64,000 nt of DNA from NCBI GenBank assembly GCA_963922205.1, contig CAWUHX010000117.1:62001-126000 (forward strand), read 5' to 3'. Position 1 is the stretch's first letter; the number at the start of each line of letters is the position of its first letter. This DNA comes from Romanomermis culicivorax (Eukaryota; Nematoda; Enoplea; Mermithida; Mermithidae). The notes under the pieces are model-generated. The model had not been told where the DNA came from. It saw only the letters and a program-made list of their open reading frames with translations, and made no database searches. This document shows, piece after piece, positions 30,127 to 42,433 of the stretch. Made by a program: the position numbers and the translations under genes.

Positions 30127-33100
30127 GCAGTAGATCGTCCTAAGCTATCATCATGTGGACAATCAAAACTGGCAAGGGGAGGGACTCTGCCCTAACAGGC
30201 CATCATGGGGGAAGCCCAATATGAATTCTGCAGCGCACAGTGGGGCTGATGGAGTCATGCAGTGTGTTGAGCCCATATGATGATGTGTAGGGTGAGACCT
30301 CCCAACCCGCCCCCAATTAGCAATGCCAAAATACATCAGCAATATCACGGCTCAAATGGTCACTCCCTCCACACCAATATACTGGAGTGCACCAGCATAT
30401 GAGTCCATGCAGATGGGAGGGTGAGGCCAGCCGCTACCTTCCGGTTTTGTCCCTGATTAAGAAAACAAAAAAGACGGCACAGAATGGTGAAGAAAATGAC
30501 AATCTTACGGTGGCTGGGCGAATCTCAGAAGAACACTTCAGAGTGTTAGTACTGTAGCAGACGGGTAATGGCTGCGTTTCCAAGAGGAAAACTAGTAAAA
30601 AACAATAAAGCACACAAAACAAGATCAGAACAAAACAACCAGGGAAAAATGAGACAAGTAAAAAATGAAAATAAACAAAACAAGATGTTACTGTACAAAA
30701 TGGCAATTGATCAATGGTGGTGGTCTTGACGATGATCTGAGGATGGGGAATGTAGGTGGTTGCAATAGTCGTCGCCATCGTCATAGCCGTCATCCTGAGG
30801 GGGAGAGTGATCATGATGGCAGAAATTGTAACCATCCTAATAGCGATCAGTACGAGATTGATATTGGGGGGGGGCAGTGGCGGTGGACATCAGCCTTTCA
30901 ATGTGTAGATGAGGTGTAGGTGTGCGTAGGTAGTGGTGAAAGGGGGTTGGTTCCAGGCTGTGGGATTGGGGGTGGAACCAAAGTCCGACAGTCCAATAGG
31001 AGACCCATAGATGTAAGGGTCGCAACAGAAGCAAGTGCCAGTGTGCTGACAGGTTTTGGCGACGCAACATTGGAACCGGGTGATTGGTTTCACTATGGTA
31101 TTGTAGAAAAATGCAGTGGATATCAGCGGTGTTGGGTGGCAATAAGAAAGGCATATATTGGGGATACCCCATCCACGAATAGATAAGGCCAACGACAGTG
31201 TTGTAAGCTTGAACCAAACAAGACAGATTGTCCTGACTATTGTCCTCCTAAAGGAGCAAGGTGAAGTGAGCAGTTTAAACAGTGTCAATGCATCCTAGCT
31301 CTTCGGCCCAAATTCTACTAACCCACGGCAGAATGAGGGTCGCAACGTCGGGAGATACAGGTGGTTGCCTCTGGAGGTAGCTTGGATGGTAATGGTCTCA
31401 AAAATATTGATAAATCGTCAATAAAGCGTTGGTGGCCGAAACTTGAATGGCTATGGTAATGCATATACCCAATTGACCCAAAAAGTTGATCAGTACCATT
31501 CCCTGCATGGTGCCCAGTGAAAAGAATTCCATATTTGGGTCAATGCATGGAGAGTAACCTGGCATGGCGAGCTTGATAGTGTGCAGTTGATCTGTGATTT
31601 TGAAATGGACATAGTTGGGCAATGTAACTGCCTGGCTCAGCAGTTGCGGTGTAGTGCGTAGAACTGTACTGTCTGGAGGATGGCTCAGAGTATGGGTCGG
31701 TTGGTAATAACCAAGGCCAGCTGTGAGACTGTAGTGCTCGTAGTTGGGGCAACTGGGACAGATGTGGCGGACATCAATGTGACAGTCATGGAATATAATG
31801 GCAGAGAGACTGTAGTTGGCAACAATGCCGAGACCATAGTTCGCAATGATGCTGTAGTTGTCGTAGTGGTTTCTGATTCGGTAATGGCTGTTTCTATTTC
31901 CATAGGCAGAGCCGGAGGCAACAGAGCTTTGAATTCCGGCTGGGGCGGCAGATTTCTGAGTACGGCCAACTGGCATTGAATTTGACATTGGTGTGCAGCA
32001 GACTAATATAATTGGTCAATTTGATCGGTGAATGGCTGAAAGCCCTTTGATAATTTGCCTACTAAAAACTGGTAGAACTTGATGTGTTTGTTCACTTTGA
32101 GTTTGGTAATGTGGGGGGGGGGTGCCATGGCAATCTTGATCAGGGCTATTGCGGGGATCACTGTCTTGGCAATGCGATTGATCTCTTCTGTGGCAGTGTT
32201 GGTCATCTCTTTGGTAGGAATTGTGGCGAGATTGGTGAGAATCAGACCTGCGGGCCTGTGGAGCCTGGGGCACTGGCATCGAGGTTTGATCCATTTATGT
32301 TCGAGTACTGGATTGTTTCATGGGTGTGACTTTCGGCTGCGACCTCCCGCCAGTAGATGAGCTGGCATGACCAGCCAATTTTTGTTCTTTGGATTTGGCT
32401 CTTTGTTTGGCCCATTGTTCACAACATTTCGTGGTTTGTTCGCTGGCTGTCTTGCTGCATTCAGAATGGGACGTACTGGGTGGCCTCGTGCACTTTGCCT
32501 GAGGTTTGTTAGCATACATGTAACAGGGCCCTGAGGTTTGGGGGGCGGCATGGGCGACTTTTTTGGGGCTGGGGATCAGTAATCCCCAAAATTTTAGGGG
32601 TAGGGGTCTCTCAAGGAAGAAAAATTCAATTTTCTCACAAAAAAAGTCCGAAAAATTGTTTAAAAAATTGTATTTTTTCCCTAAAAAGATGGAAAAAATG
32701 TATTTATGGTGCGAAGGGCCAAGAAAATTCACATATTTTGTTCAAAAATTGACATTTTTCATCAGAAAATTGACATTTTTCAGTATTTTTCCAACCAGAA
32801 GTATTGGATGTTTTACAGCTACAATATGGCTTGCCATTGGATAGGAAAATCTTGGTGGGGCAGCCACTCAATGGCTAGTCATATGGTCGACGACTTCTGG
32901 GAGGGGGAATCCCATAGCACTCCCCCCCAATTCTATGTATGTTTGTCCATTATGCGGGCTTTATGGGCTTTGTGATACTCGACCTCTTCTTGTTATTGAA
33001 TTTTTCATTTAATGGAATGTTTGTAACGGGCAGGTTTTCGAATAGGTTGACCATGTTTATGGAAGTTGAGCGGTTGAGGAGCTTGATTTTTGTTGTTGCT

Positions 33101-33640
33101 GAACATCCATTGGCGCTGTCAGCAGCAGTTGCACAGCACGAAGCTGAGGCCCCAATTGCGTTTGTTGAGGCATGGTGGGCGCAGCTGTAGTGACCAGTAT
33201 CAAAATTTATGTAATTTGATCATGTAAGGGCAAAGGGTAGTCTCGCCAATGATGTTCAGGGAACAACATACCGGGGGCTGGAGGTGGGAAACTGTAAGCC
33301 TTGAGGGCTGCCGCCAAAGCGGACAATTGAGAATCTGAAACAAACTGTTGCAAAAAACTAATGGGTGGAATATACCTGGCTGTGGCAACAGTAGCAATTA
33401 TCAGTGGGCTAGGTAAAGCCGCAGGCATAGCCAGATAGATTGAGGGGTCAACGGCAGGTGCAGGCAGTGCAACATCCATGGCAGTTTGGGTATCGATAGT
33501 AGTCTCTTTGGGGATATCCATCAATGTTTGGTCCGAGGTGGTTGAAACTTCAGTTTTCGACTTCAGTTTTCATTTTGGGTTGGTGTTCCGGTGGCATCAT
33601 TTCTCCGAGATGGTTGTAACTTCAGTTTCAGACTTCAGTT
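30127..33640 (-). other. Internal 3' region with low-complexity frames
   Basis: This part of the element holds several open minus-strand frames with skewed composition: 31398-31988 (196 codons, Tyr/His/Ser-rich), 32016-32294 (Gln/His/Arg-rich), 32295-32732, and 33207-33524 (Ala/Pro-rich). I recognise none. Their overlap in different frames suggests a single decayed proline/glutamine-rich gene. A 70-base tandem duplication (33540-33680, with ggttggtgttccggtg in both copies) lies at its start. Confidence 0.4.
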
Positions 33641-33646
33641 TCCATT

Positions 33647-34282
33647 TCAGGTTGGTGTTCCGGTGTCGTCATTTCTGTGGAAATGGGCACCAATGTCATA
33701 ATAACCATTAGCCGGAAGTTTCACAATATTCAAATCAAAAATGGGTGTTTTGAGCAACTCGTCATTGGATGGTTTGAGTGCAGAGGCCATTATGGGGCGG
33801 TCAAGTAATTCATCAGGGGTCAATGCATGCACCGAGGCCATAGTCTGCAACAGGTAGGTGTAGACCGGCGTGGGAAATGAAAATTGGTTGCGGAAATCAA
33901 TATGGCCCAGCAAATGTGAATACAAATGAAATGCTCTGTGCGGATTTGAGGTATAGTCAGTTTTGTCTATTTCCATCTCTTCGAGGGCGGTTTCCATTAG
34001 CACTTCTTTGTCAAAAATGATGGGAGGTAAGGGGAAACAGTTGCAAATATAGGTACCATGGTCTGGGTCCAAAGCAGGCTCGTGCTCTGGGATGCAGTTC
34101 CTCCAATTAGTGAGGCAGGATCCAGGGTTTCCATCAGCATGCAACCACATAAAATTGTAAAATGCTGTGGGTAATGCATCGTCAAGCTTTTGAGCGTGTT
34201 GCTCAAAGAGGTCATTGATGTAGGCCGATTCCACATCAGAGCAAGGCGAAGCTATGGCTGCCATGAGGGGCACAGTAGCCAT
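33647..34282 (-). CDS. Unknown ORF of the LTR element, 211 aa
   Basis: An intact frame of 211 codons lies downstream of the exonuclease-like region on the element's coding strand. It is acidic and rich in His, Leu and aromatic residues, with one short Cys pair (CNC near residue 80). No enzyme motif, signal peptide or membrane segment is obvious. The frame can be followed upstream through stops to about 34920, so it may be the C-terminal domain of a longer protein that includes the exonuclease. I cannot name a family. Confidence 0.45.
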   Translation of the reverse strand: MATVPLMAAIASPCSDVESAYINDLFEQHAQKLDDALPTAFYNFMWLHADGNPGSCLTNWRNCIPEHEPALDPDHGTYICNCFPLPPIIFDKEVLMETALEEMEIDKTDYTSNPHRAFHLYSHLLGHIDFRNQFSFPTPVYTYLLQTMASVHALTPDELLDRPIMASALKPSNDELLKTPIFDLNIVKLPANGYYDIGAHFHRNDDTGTPT

Positions 34283-34672
34283 TATTCTTTGGAGCCAGCT
34301 GGCATCAGCCTGTAAAATACTAAGCAGGGTGTTAGGGAAATATTGGCAATGGGTGCCATGATAAGTGTCGCAAAGAGATTAATTGGGCTCCACAGGCTCT
34401 ATCCAAATGTCATCGACGTCAGTGGAGAGGGGTGGGTCGTTTTCAACATCTAAGCTTGAAGGCGTTTCAGATTGTCATACACTTTCTTTGGCTGGTGACA
34501 GGTTCCATTTGTCTTTTTGCTTCTTCTTTTTTTTCGGCGCTTTTGGGACAGTCAATAATTTCAGGTGGGTTGTCGGGGGGAACGTTATGATGTGACAGAA
34601 ACTGTTAACCTGCGTGCCTAAACAAAAAGAGTGACCATGGTTGGATGATGTGCAATCATACATGAAAAATTG

Positions 34673-35652
34673 TTATGCTGAAAGAACCTCATCGCGCATG
34701 ATCACTGGTAAGGCGACGTGCGAGAACATGGCATATATGATGGGGTTAGAATCAGTAGGCACCACTTTGGTCAAAGGGACATTGTGAAAGGCGGCTATGA
34801 GCCTTTCTGCCAGCCGATCGATTTCGGCCGTATCCAACGTGCAGGTAAAGCAATGCAGCATTGTAGATATCTGATATAAAACCAGATCAGCCGAAGGCAA
34901 GGAACAAAAGAATCCAGTAAAATGCATCGAGTGCCACGTAGGCTAGGATGTTGGGTTGCAATTATGAATTTTTGTGATCATTGAAAAACGGGAGTGCGTC
35001 AGGAAATTTGAGAGTGAGCCGAGACACATCAAGGGCCTACATAGCCGAGGCGGTGGCTTTGAGCATGCATTTCTCTGGCATAAACCTGATACTCAGAGCC
35101 AACTCATAGAGCAGCGAGGAGATGGCAATATTTTGGATAACTCAATAGGTGTCGTAGTGAATGGCCTTTACGACAAGATCTTTGTTTTTCTTTTGTCGAT
35201 CAGTGCAGAATTGAGTGCCAAGGAGAGCATATATTCCAGCCCAGTGGTCGGCTCAATTGAAAGAGATTAGGATGGTGTGTTCACCATCGACAAAAGTGAA
35301 GAATGCGGTCCAATCTTCCGCCGTGCGGAGGAAGTTTCGAAAAAAACATGGTTCTGTTAGGAAATGCGAGCTGAATATACCTGGGGTAGCTGGAGGCCGT
35401 GGAGTCAGCTTGCATGGGAACTGTGAATTTAAAATTTTTCAAATCGCAGGCCATGATGCACTCAGTATCAAAACTGATCAACGTATAGCCCCTGAAGTTT
35501 GGCGTGGGCTGGGCTGCGAGAGCCGGCCCAAACATCCAGAGCGGAGGAAAATTGGTGGCAGCGGCATGTTGGATGGCCTGGAGAAGAGGGAAACGTACGA
35601 ATGTTTGAGATCTGTGATGGGGATCAATCTTTTCATATTGTTTTCTAAACAT
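34673..35652 (-). pseudogene. DEDDy 3'-5' exonuclease-like gene in the LTR element, broken
   Basis: The frame from ATG 35652 has an ExoI-like motif, ISFDTE, with Asp at 35467-35469 and Glu two residues later. It then has an adapter segment FTVPMQ and PRYIQLAFPN, typical of the 3'-5' exonuclease fold just after ExoI. After a frameshift near 35280, a second frame gives an ExoII-like segment ADHWAGIYALLGT (Asp at 35247-35249). Further on, YVALDAF (34926-34940) fits the Tyr-x3-Asp of ExoIII. Spacing of about 73 and 103 residues fits the DEDDy family (WRN, RNase D and Exd2-like proteins). In-frame stops occur in the second frame and a further shift near 34927. The assignment is by motif order; a structure-based search is needed to confirm it. 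Confidence 0.6.
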
Positions 35653-35659
35653 AGAACTG

Positions 35660-36740
35660 GCGTGTTAGTTCACATAGGACAAGAGTGGGTTATAGGGGGT
35701 GGCGACAGTTGTGCCAGTCCAAAGTTCGACCTTAAGGTTTTGACCAAGAAAGAAAAGTTGTTTTGCACCAAAAGTATGAGTGAAATGGTCCTCCCGATAG
35801 CTGCAACTCAGGTGGCGATGTCACTGAGAGGGGCGGGTCTTTGATAATTTTGATTGGATCACTTGAGTGAGGCAACATAAATGGCAGTACCAGCAAGTCA
35901 AAGCAGCAGCGGGCTATGGCAAGGAGTTGAGCCATAGCTTAATGATTTCGGGATCCCCCTGGCTGACCATGGGCAAAGGCGATGCCGCAGAGGCCCAAAT
36001 ATCCCATGATGTACAAGTACAGGTCAGATGGCATGCACAGATAAAGAAATACTAAAAGAAATGCATGCAAAGAAAAGAAAATACGGTCACAGCAGAAGCT
36101 GATGTCCTTCTGATGCCGTTGTTGTTCGCCCCAATGAACATATCATTCATTGATATTGATGGACTTGCTGTATGGCCAAGCCTCGCCTGTAGCAGATGAT
36201 GTAGACAGCATCATCATTGTGGCGAAAAATTTACAGAGCCGCAGTAAAGTTCGGCTATTTGGAGCAAAAGTGAGAATGAGAAATGAATAAAAATAAAGTA
36301 AGCCACTGAAAGGTGAAAAGAATGTAAAGTGAAAAACGTGAAAAACTAGCATTAAATGAAACACTACAAACAATAATAAGTTAGGGGAAACTAAGGTCAA
36401 CCATTCGCAGTTAGTCTTATGAGAGTGGAAACGGCCAGGGTCCGGCGGAAATAAACTGAATGGCCACGCGCCAGACAGAACTTACCATTACAGAAGAGCC
36501 CCCTCCTACAAAGGGTATTGGGTTGCAAAGGGGAATGTAGTTGACATGTTGTAAAGTAGACATAGCTTGGTTGAACGAGTGGAGAATCAAGATAAATGTA
36601 ATGGGGTGAGGTTTACACCCAAGTAACACATCGATGGAGCAGTCCTCTCATCAGTTCGCCATGATCTAAAGTAAACAAAGGGGGGAAATTATGTACAATC
36701 TTAGTGCAATGAGCGCCTATCAGGAAAATATTTTCAGGTC
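35660..36740 (-). other. Region between integrase and exonuclease of the LTR element
   Basis: There are short fragments only. Part of this stretch probably encoded the N-terminus of the exonuclease-like protein; no individual frame can be supported. Confidence 0.3.
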
Positions 36741-36744
36741 AAAC

Positions 36745-37760
36745 TTAATGCGGCATTGAAATATGGTTTGGTTGATGGGGTTCACCAGCTTCAGTAATGA
36801 AAGCCTCTTTGGCCGGGTGAGGGATGAACAATTTCAAATGCAAAGTGGATATGGTTTGGTGTCGGCCCGGCCTATCAAGAGCATCAATCATGACAATGTT
36901 GCTGTCAAGATGGGCGGTGTTGTTGACAATAAAAGGGCCAATGAAGTGGGGCTGACTTTTGTTGGCCTTTTGCATGTTAGTCAGCAAGACTAGGTCATTA
37001 ACATTGATTTCACATTTGGGAGCCTATTTTGTACATCTTGAGTGGTGCTTGCATAAGATATGTTGGTAGGTGTCCTAATTGAGCAACAGGGTGAGGCAGC
37101 ACGTGCAATCGTAGTCGAAGGTGATGCGGGGTTTATAGCCGTGTAATAAGCTGAAAGGTGAATGGCCTATTGTGGTATGTTTAGTCACATTGTAGGCTAA
37201 AACAGTGTACAGCAAGTAGCACTCCCAATTATCTGGATCCTCAGCCCTATATTTTTTCAACTGCGGGATTAGCATTTGGTTGAAATGCTCTACCATGCAG
37301 TTGCATTGGGAGTGGTAAGTCCTAGTCTTGACTTTGCAGATCTTGAGCAGCAGGCATATTTCTTGCAACAATTTGGATGTGAAGCATTCACCTTGGTCAG
37401 ACAAGAGGATGAGCAGGCCAGGGTGGGCAAGGACAACATTGTTGAGGAAACATTCCATGATTGTTGAGGCGGAGACCCATTTGGTGAAATAATCCTGGAA
37501 CACAATAACATAGGGTCTTTTTTCACCTATTATGGAGATATTGACAATATCAATGTGGACAATTTCAAAAGGATGGGTTGGTTATATGGGCAACAAAGGT
37601 GGTGACGGTAATGCACGCCATGACGTCAATTGACAAATTTTGCATGATTTGTTCCTCTCACGTACAGGTTCTTCCACCCATCTTCCATACGGCTGCCAAC
37701 ATGCAGTTTAATCCTTGGTGATTAAATATCTCTGTGCTGTGGAATTGGGGTAACATTTGG
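36745..37760 (-). pseudogene. Gypsy-type integrase, broken
   Basis: All three integrase modules can be followed on the minus strand. The zinc-binding region near 37680-37760 has the paired histidines in QFHSTEIFNHQG. In the catalytic core the first Asp lies near 37557 in the segment VHIDIVNI, the second in LLSDQGE, and the Glu in CMVEHFNQ (37075-37503). The C-terminal GPY/F-type module lies at 36745-36987 (PHFIGPFIV). All three catalytic residues are present, but frameshifts and stops separate the modules (for example at 37503-37560 and around 36990-37075). The enzyme belongs to the minus-strand LTR element, downstream of protease and reverse transcriptase. Confidence 0.82.
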
Positions 37761-37918
37761 TCGACAAGCGAGGCCGGCAAAATAAGTTGTCTTCGGTCTT
37801 TTGTTTAGCGGTACAAGATGTCATCTTCCATGAACGAAAAAGAGGGCTGTCTTGTGGCACTTGGGGGTTGCAGGGCTTCGACAATTTTGGAAATGGCGGG
37901 TTTGGCGTCCTGTGTGGT

Positions 37919-38212
37919 TCAAATCTCTTCTTGCATAGCAATTGCAATGGCATCTACTGAAGGCAGCTTAAATGGGGCCATTGGCAACATGGGTCTGGAG
38001 AGTATGAATTGATCAATGGGTTGTATAGTCATAGCAGGGGTGACAGCATTGATGTCTGCATCAACTAGGGCTGGCGGCGCATGCTGGATAACATCCAAAT
38101 AGTCATGGATGCAGGACATTGGAAATTTGTCACTGGGTGTTACTTTGTTGATACTATGACAGGGCACCATGAACGATATTTTTTCTTTATGAGGAACAGC
38201 AAGGCCAACCAA
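37919..38212 (-). pseudogene. Reverse transcriptase remnant, palm deleted
   Basis: A 97-codon frame starts with a short fingers-domain remnant (KEKISFMVP, then INKVTPSDKFPM) corresponding to the start of a Gypsy reverse transcriptase. It continues directly into sequence without the palm motifs: no Leu-Asp catalytic box, no FGL motif and no YxDD box is seen between here and integrase. The distance to the integrase zinc region is under 200 bases. The palm, thumb and RNase H domains have therefore been lost by internal deletion. Confidence 0.65.
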
Positions 38213-38227
38213 GGCGAGTGGGACGGT

Positions 38228-39811
38228 TCAATAAAATTGGTGGAGGATTGGTCTTTGCTCCATTGCAGCATGGTAATAATTATGAGATACCGGCTTTGCT
38301 CTGCCAGTGTTAATGCTGACAGTCAATTTGTTTGTGAAGGTGGGCTTATCACTGGCGAGGCTAAAGATCTCTCGGTTTTGCCGAAGCATACTGAGGGATT
38401 TCACTTTCTGGGCCGTGGAAACACCCGTCTTTTGGGTCATTTTGTTCAAAGTGAAGTCATGCTTTTGTTTATCTGAATGGCACTGCAAGGACTTATCCAG
38501 CCCGGCAGGTTCATAATTGGTTAGGTCCTGATCAGAGGTGGCGATGGTGATGCTGATATCATTAGAGACAGCCGCAGATTCTAGCATGTGATTGGCAATG
38601 GCGATTAGTTGGTTTGGTTGGAGCTTGATACTGTTTGGTGTGTTGTTGACTAACAATAAGGGGCACCTGCCATTGGTGATATTGACAATAGCAGTCTGGA
38701 CTGGGAATTCCATAGCGACTTGTTGGTTGGTCAAAGGTTGAATGATCAAATCGGGAATCAAAGCCGAAGTTGAGGGGAAAACTGTACCTGTTACCCATTG
38801 CTGACAATTTGGTGAAATGGAGACGGAGGCCTGAGCGATGAGAAAAATCAGTTCAGCCAACTCCGTGACCTCTATCCCCCATGTGGATGGTTGGTGTAAA
38901 CTATGTTGTGGGTGCTGAACTGATTGTTCGGCTTTGACTTCTTCTATCTGGCTGAAAGTATCTGATTTATCTTGACAAAAACTTACTCTCTCTTCTTCAT
39001 GGATTTCATACAAAACATTGTCGCAGGTAGCGTTAAGTAACGTTTTCCTTAATGGTCTGACCACGGTCATGACTTTAAGAGGTAATATCACATCTTGGAT
39101 CTCGATATAGTTGTCTTTAAACTTGAGAATGGTGTGGATATCGGGATGCACCAAGAAATCGGACCTGATAATACACTGATCATTGCTGTCAATATCAAGG
39201 ATAACACATTTGATCATATGTTCGCCGAAAGCAGATTCCATGGTAATAACAAGGAGGCCATGGGGGGTGACGATGGCACCATCAGGGACTTTGATTTTTC
39301 CACAAATAGGAAGTGAAAGTGACTCCTTGTGGAAAGTGTGTTTGACGAGACAGGAGGACAACACCGAACATTAGGCCCAGGTGTCGATGAGGGTGTAAGG
39401 GTTGACACTTCTGATTTTGACGGGTATTTGAAAAGTGCATGTGGAGGCGTATTTCTTGACAAATGTTTTTCTCGAAGGCATTAAATTATCGATTTGGCAT
39501 ACAGAAGCTCGGATATGGCAAGGATCATCTGTGGTGTGGGTTGTTGCAGCCAACCCAATGATCCCTGGGCTGACAATATGGCAGGCTGAGGCTATTTCTT
39601 TAGATGGTATTATTATATTGGCAGTAGACATTGTTTGAACCTTCGAATGTGCATCCTGCGTATTGACCACAGGTGCAGAGGTAGATGGTAAGGCGGGTAA
39701 TGCAAATGGGATTTTGGAAGATTGAGAACTGGTGCAGGATGAATCCATAGGTGTTGTAACATAGGGAGCCAGTGGGGCATTAAAGTGGATGTGTTGTTCC
39801 CATGGCAGCAC
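38228..39811 (-). pseudogene. Retropepsin and start of reverse transcriptase, one nonsense codon
   Basis: One frame runs from 39811 to 38228 with a single in-frame TAG at 39371-39373. It contains a retropepsin-like active site reading LIDTWA just before the TAG and SVLSSCLVK just after. The third catalytic-loop residue, normally Gly, is Trp. Downstream, [21 protein letters not shown] corresponds to the C-terminal half of the protease fold. The end of the frame ([17 protein letters not shown]) matches the linker before the reverse transcriptase fingers. The region between (38400-38950) is a long connector without known domains. The stop and the Gly to Trp change both inactivate the protease. 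Confidence 0.72.
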
Positions 39812-41884
39812 TTAGTCATAGTTCGGATACATGGCGTATGTGTTTTGAACGAAATCATTATTACCTGAAAAATGGTTACCTTGGTTATAGTATCCGTGAG
39901 AACCACAGGAGTTAGTGTTGCCTCTTGCAGAAGGTGCTCCACCTCATGGTCTCCAATTGTGTTGTCTGCATATGTCTTTGGAATTTGTTCGGAAATTGAG
40001 TGCAGGTGTCTGCATATTATAAGGGGGCGGCCTTGATTGGATCTTTGATTTCTTTGGGCATTTGGTTGTTTCAGCCAGATGCAATCTTCAGTATTGTTGG
40101 TATGGGATTCTTGAGTGTCGCACCAAAGGCCTGCAGACTGATTTTGGACAGGGCACAAGTGGTCCTGGCTGGCGAAGCGGTCAAAGCAATGACAATAATT
40201 GTTGCATGGTTGTGAACTTTCTCACAGAAGCAGATTTTGTAATTGTCCAGACGATAATGGGATTGATGTTCTTCCCACTCACAGTCCCATCTTTCTATCA
40301 ATTGTTCCAAAAGGATTTCTGTTTGAGGCTGCAGTTGTTGGAAGGAAATGTTCCTTGTTTGTGCTGGTAGTTGTTCTGGGATATGTCCATCTGCAGAGGG
40401 CTTGCCGTCCCAATGGCGGTCTTGTGAGCAGTCCATGCTACAGCAATGGTCAAATCAGTGAAATGGAGGTGGAGGCAATCATGGGAGCACGACGTCTGGA
40501 ATGGCCTGGTTCACAAGGATAGGCTGCTCAGCGGGCCGATTTCTGTTTTCATGGCATTGAGAACACTTCTGGCTTTGGCAACAGCATTAGCAAAATGTTG
40601 AACATTTGTAAAAGTTTTAGTTTGCTTGCCGATAGTCAGTTGATAGAAAACAGGCACTTTAGTTAAAAAGGTTTCAATAACTTGTTTGTGCTGGAAAATT
40701 TGGTCTTCATCTTGATATAATAATTGGACATAAGTCATTACCTCACTCAGGAAAGCTGTGGGTTCTTCTCTGGCTTTGGGAGTCATTGAGGCAAGTTGGC
40801 GTTTGAGAGTCATTTGATTGCAATCAGGCGCCAAATGGAACATTAGGAAATTTTTCACATCTTCGTACTGCATCATATCTTGTATCATATCACTTGGCAT
40901 ATCACCGGTCAGGCAGTGGAGAGCACTCATCTTCACATGATTCGACATGTCATATCCAAACTGGTTTTCAATGCCAATGAAGAAGCATAGGAGGCATTTA
41001 TTGGTATCATGAGCAAATGTATATTATCGACAACTGTCTTTATTCGACTATCTTCCTCGCCGTGGGACATGGGCAGCGGGCAAAGCGAGGTTGGGGTTGT
41101 CATAATATTCATTGGGCGGGTAGTCTGAGAATCCAAAAGAGTGGGCCACTGGTGGTGGGTGTCAACTTGGTGCTGTGTAGGGAATATCATCTTTGCCAGG
41201 TGTGGTACATGAAAATTCTTTTTATAGAGGGTGTCTGTTGAGGGTGCTTTCAGTTTGACTCATGCAGTTGTAGGTCAGAGCCAGCTTGGTTTCTTGAAAG
41301 GTTTCGTTGGTGATGTAAACATCACACAGCTCTTCACAATGAAACTGCAAATTGGCTGGCAGTGGCCTAGGCATCAGAGGATTGTTACGTGCTGTGGCCG
41401 AGATGGTAGTGGTTGCAATTAACTGTTGCATCTGTTCAGCAATGGCAGCGAATCGGGCATTTGTGACTTGAGCTTGTTCCTTGATTTTGCATTGGACTTG
41501 CAATTGCTGGGCTTGTAATTAATCTGAGATGGCGCAAATAATTTGGTCAATTGTTTGCACAGTGGGAACATTGTTTGTGATTCTTGCGGTGGCAGTATTC
41601 AGTTGTTCAAGGGCAACATGCGCTTCTAGGCCGAAATGGTGGACCTTGTTTGCATTGGTGATGGTGATGCTGCTGCGGTGGTCGCGTGGGTTAGCTTGGG
41701 CAGCAGCTGGGGTCAGCAGTGGATCAAGATTGACAAATGAGTCGCTGGAATTGGTGCAGTTGATATTCGAATCTGTTGCTGTGTTTGGGACAGTTTGTGG
41801 CGGCAGTGCCCCTGATGTGCTAGTATCCCTAGGAGCAGTGGGATTTGAAACCTGTCTGGAAACCAGGCGAGTGGCTGACTCCAT
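39613..41884 (-). pseudogene. Gag of the minus-strand LTR element, broken
   Basis: The N-terminal part (41222-41884, one frame with a TAA at 41519-41521) is polar and Gln/Thr-rich. The capsid-like helical part lies in further frames (40933-41190, then 40511-40948, with [14 protein letters not shown] and [15 protein letters not shown]). Near 40090-40150 a nucleocapsid-type finger reads LWCDTQESHTNNTEDCIWL, which retains the His and outer Cys residues of the Cys-x3-His-type knuckle found in some metazoan Gypsy elements, though one position reads Gln. The frame changes at least three times. It lies directly after the 5' LTR and primer binding site. Confidence 0.7.
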
Positions 41885-42000
41885 CGGGGGCGCATTTGTA
41901 GATGGCTGCAGGGTGTGTTGAGTGATTCCTCTGTGCAGCGTAGCATTGCTGAAAGTAGGGATGAGCAGATTAAGAGGCTGAAGTCACACCAATGGTGGGA

Positions 42001-42009
42001 GTCCCACCA
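42001..42009 (-). promoter_or_regulatory. Primer binding site of the minus-strand LTR element
   Basis: The minus strand reads tggtgggac directly after the inner end of the 5' LTR. It forms half of a palindrome, tggtgggagtcccacca (41993-42009). The tRNA was not identified. Confidence 0.6.
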
Positions 42010-42433
42010 ATCATCCTTAATGCACATGTTTCCAACACCCATGCTTACCTGAGAACTTAGACTAGTTAAGTACCTAAACCCCACAACAACCTTCAGCTTC
42101 CTAGTTTGAATTCCCAGAGCTTAGACCAAAAGAAGGAGAGATTTCTCCTAGTACTTTTACCTAACAAAAACAACTTATGTATACAAAAGGTGGTGGAGGC
42201 GGGGTTAATATACACAATGTCCCACGTGCTGAGAAGTAGCGATGCATGGGGATGCTGACTAATAATAAACAACACAACAATAACACATAAAGAGAGCTCA
42301 CAGCATGCATGCCGAATCTGAGCTACAGTAAGATGCTCCTAAATGGTCCACTTTGCTGGAACAAACTTGTACCTGCCCACGCCTTTGCAAAATCGACAAA
42401 CTATGCTAAAATCGGTGGAGACACACTACAACA
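42010..42433 (-). repeat. 5' LTR of the minus-strand retrotransposon
   Basis: It matches 29674-30117 in the same orientation with small differences. It lacks the 63 bases that end the other LTR, so its inner border has been altered. Confidence 0.85.

Larger units (their letters stand above)
29611..42433 (-). mobile_element. LTR retrotransposon (Ty3/Gypsy-like) with extra 3' genes, 12.8 kb
   Basis: Long terminal repeats stand at both ends with TGTTGT...ACAACA borders, and the 4-bp target duplication aagg lies at 29607-29610 and 42434-42437. Read on the minus strand, the order is 5' LTR, primer binding site, gag, protease, partial reverse transcriptase, integrase, an exonuclease-like gene, an unknown ORF, a low-complexity region, polypurine tract and 3' LTR. 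About 6.6 kb lies between integrase and the 3' LTR, far more than a normal Gypsy element has. The insertion splits a MULE-SWIM gene, whose reading frame resumes in phase after one copy of the duplication is removed. Confidence 0.85.

Noticed and set aside
31398-31988. 196-codon minus-strand ORF as a real gene
   Set aside because: Skewed composition, no recognised features, and overlapping frames on both strands of similar length; kept only as part of the low-complexity region.
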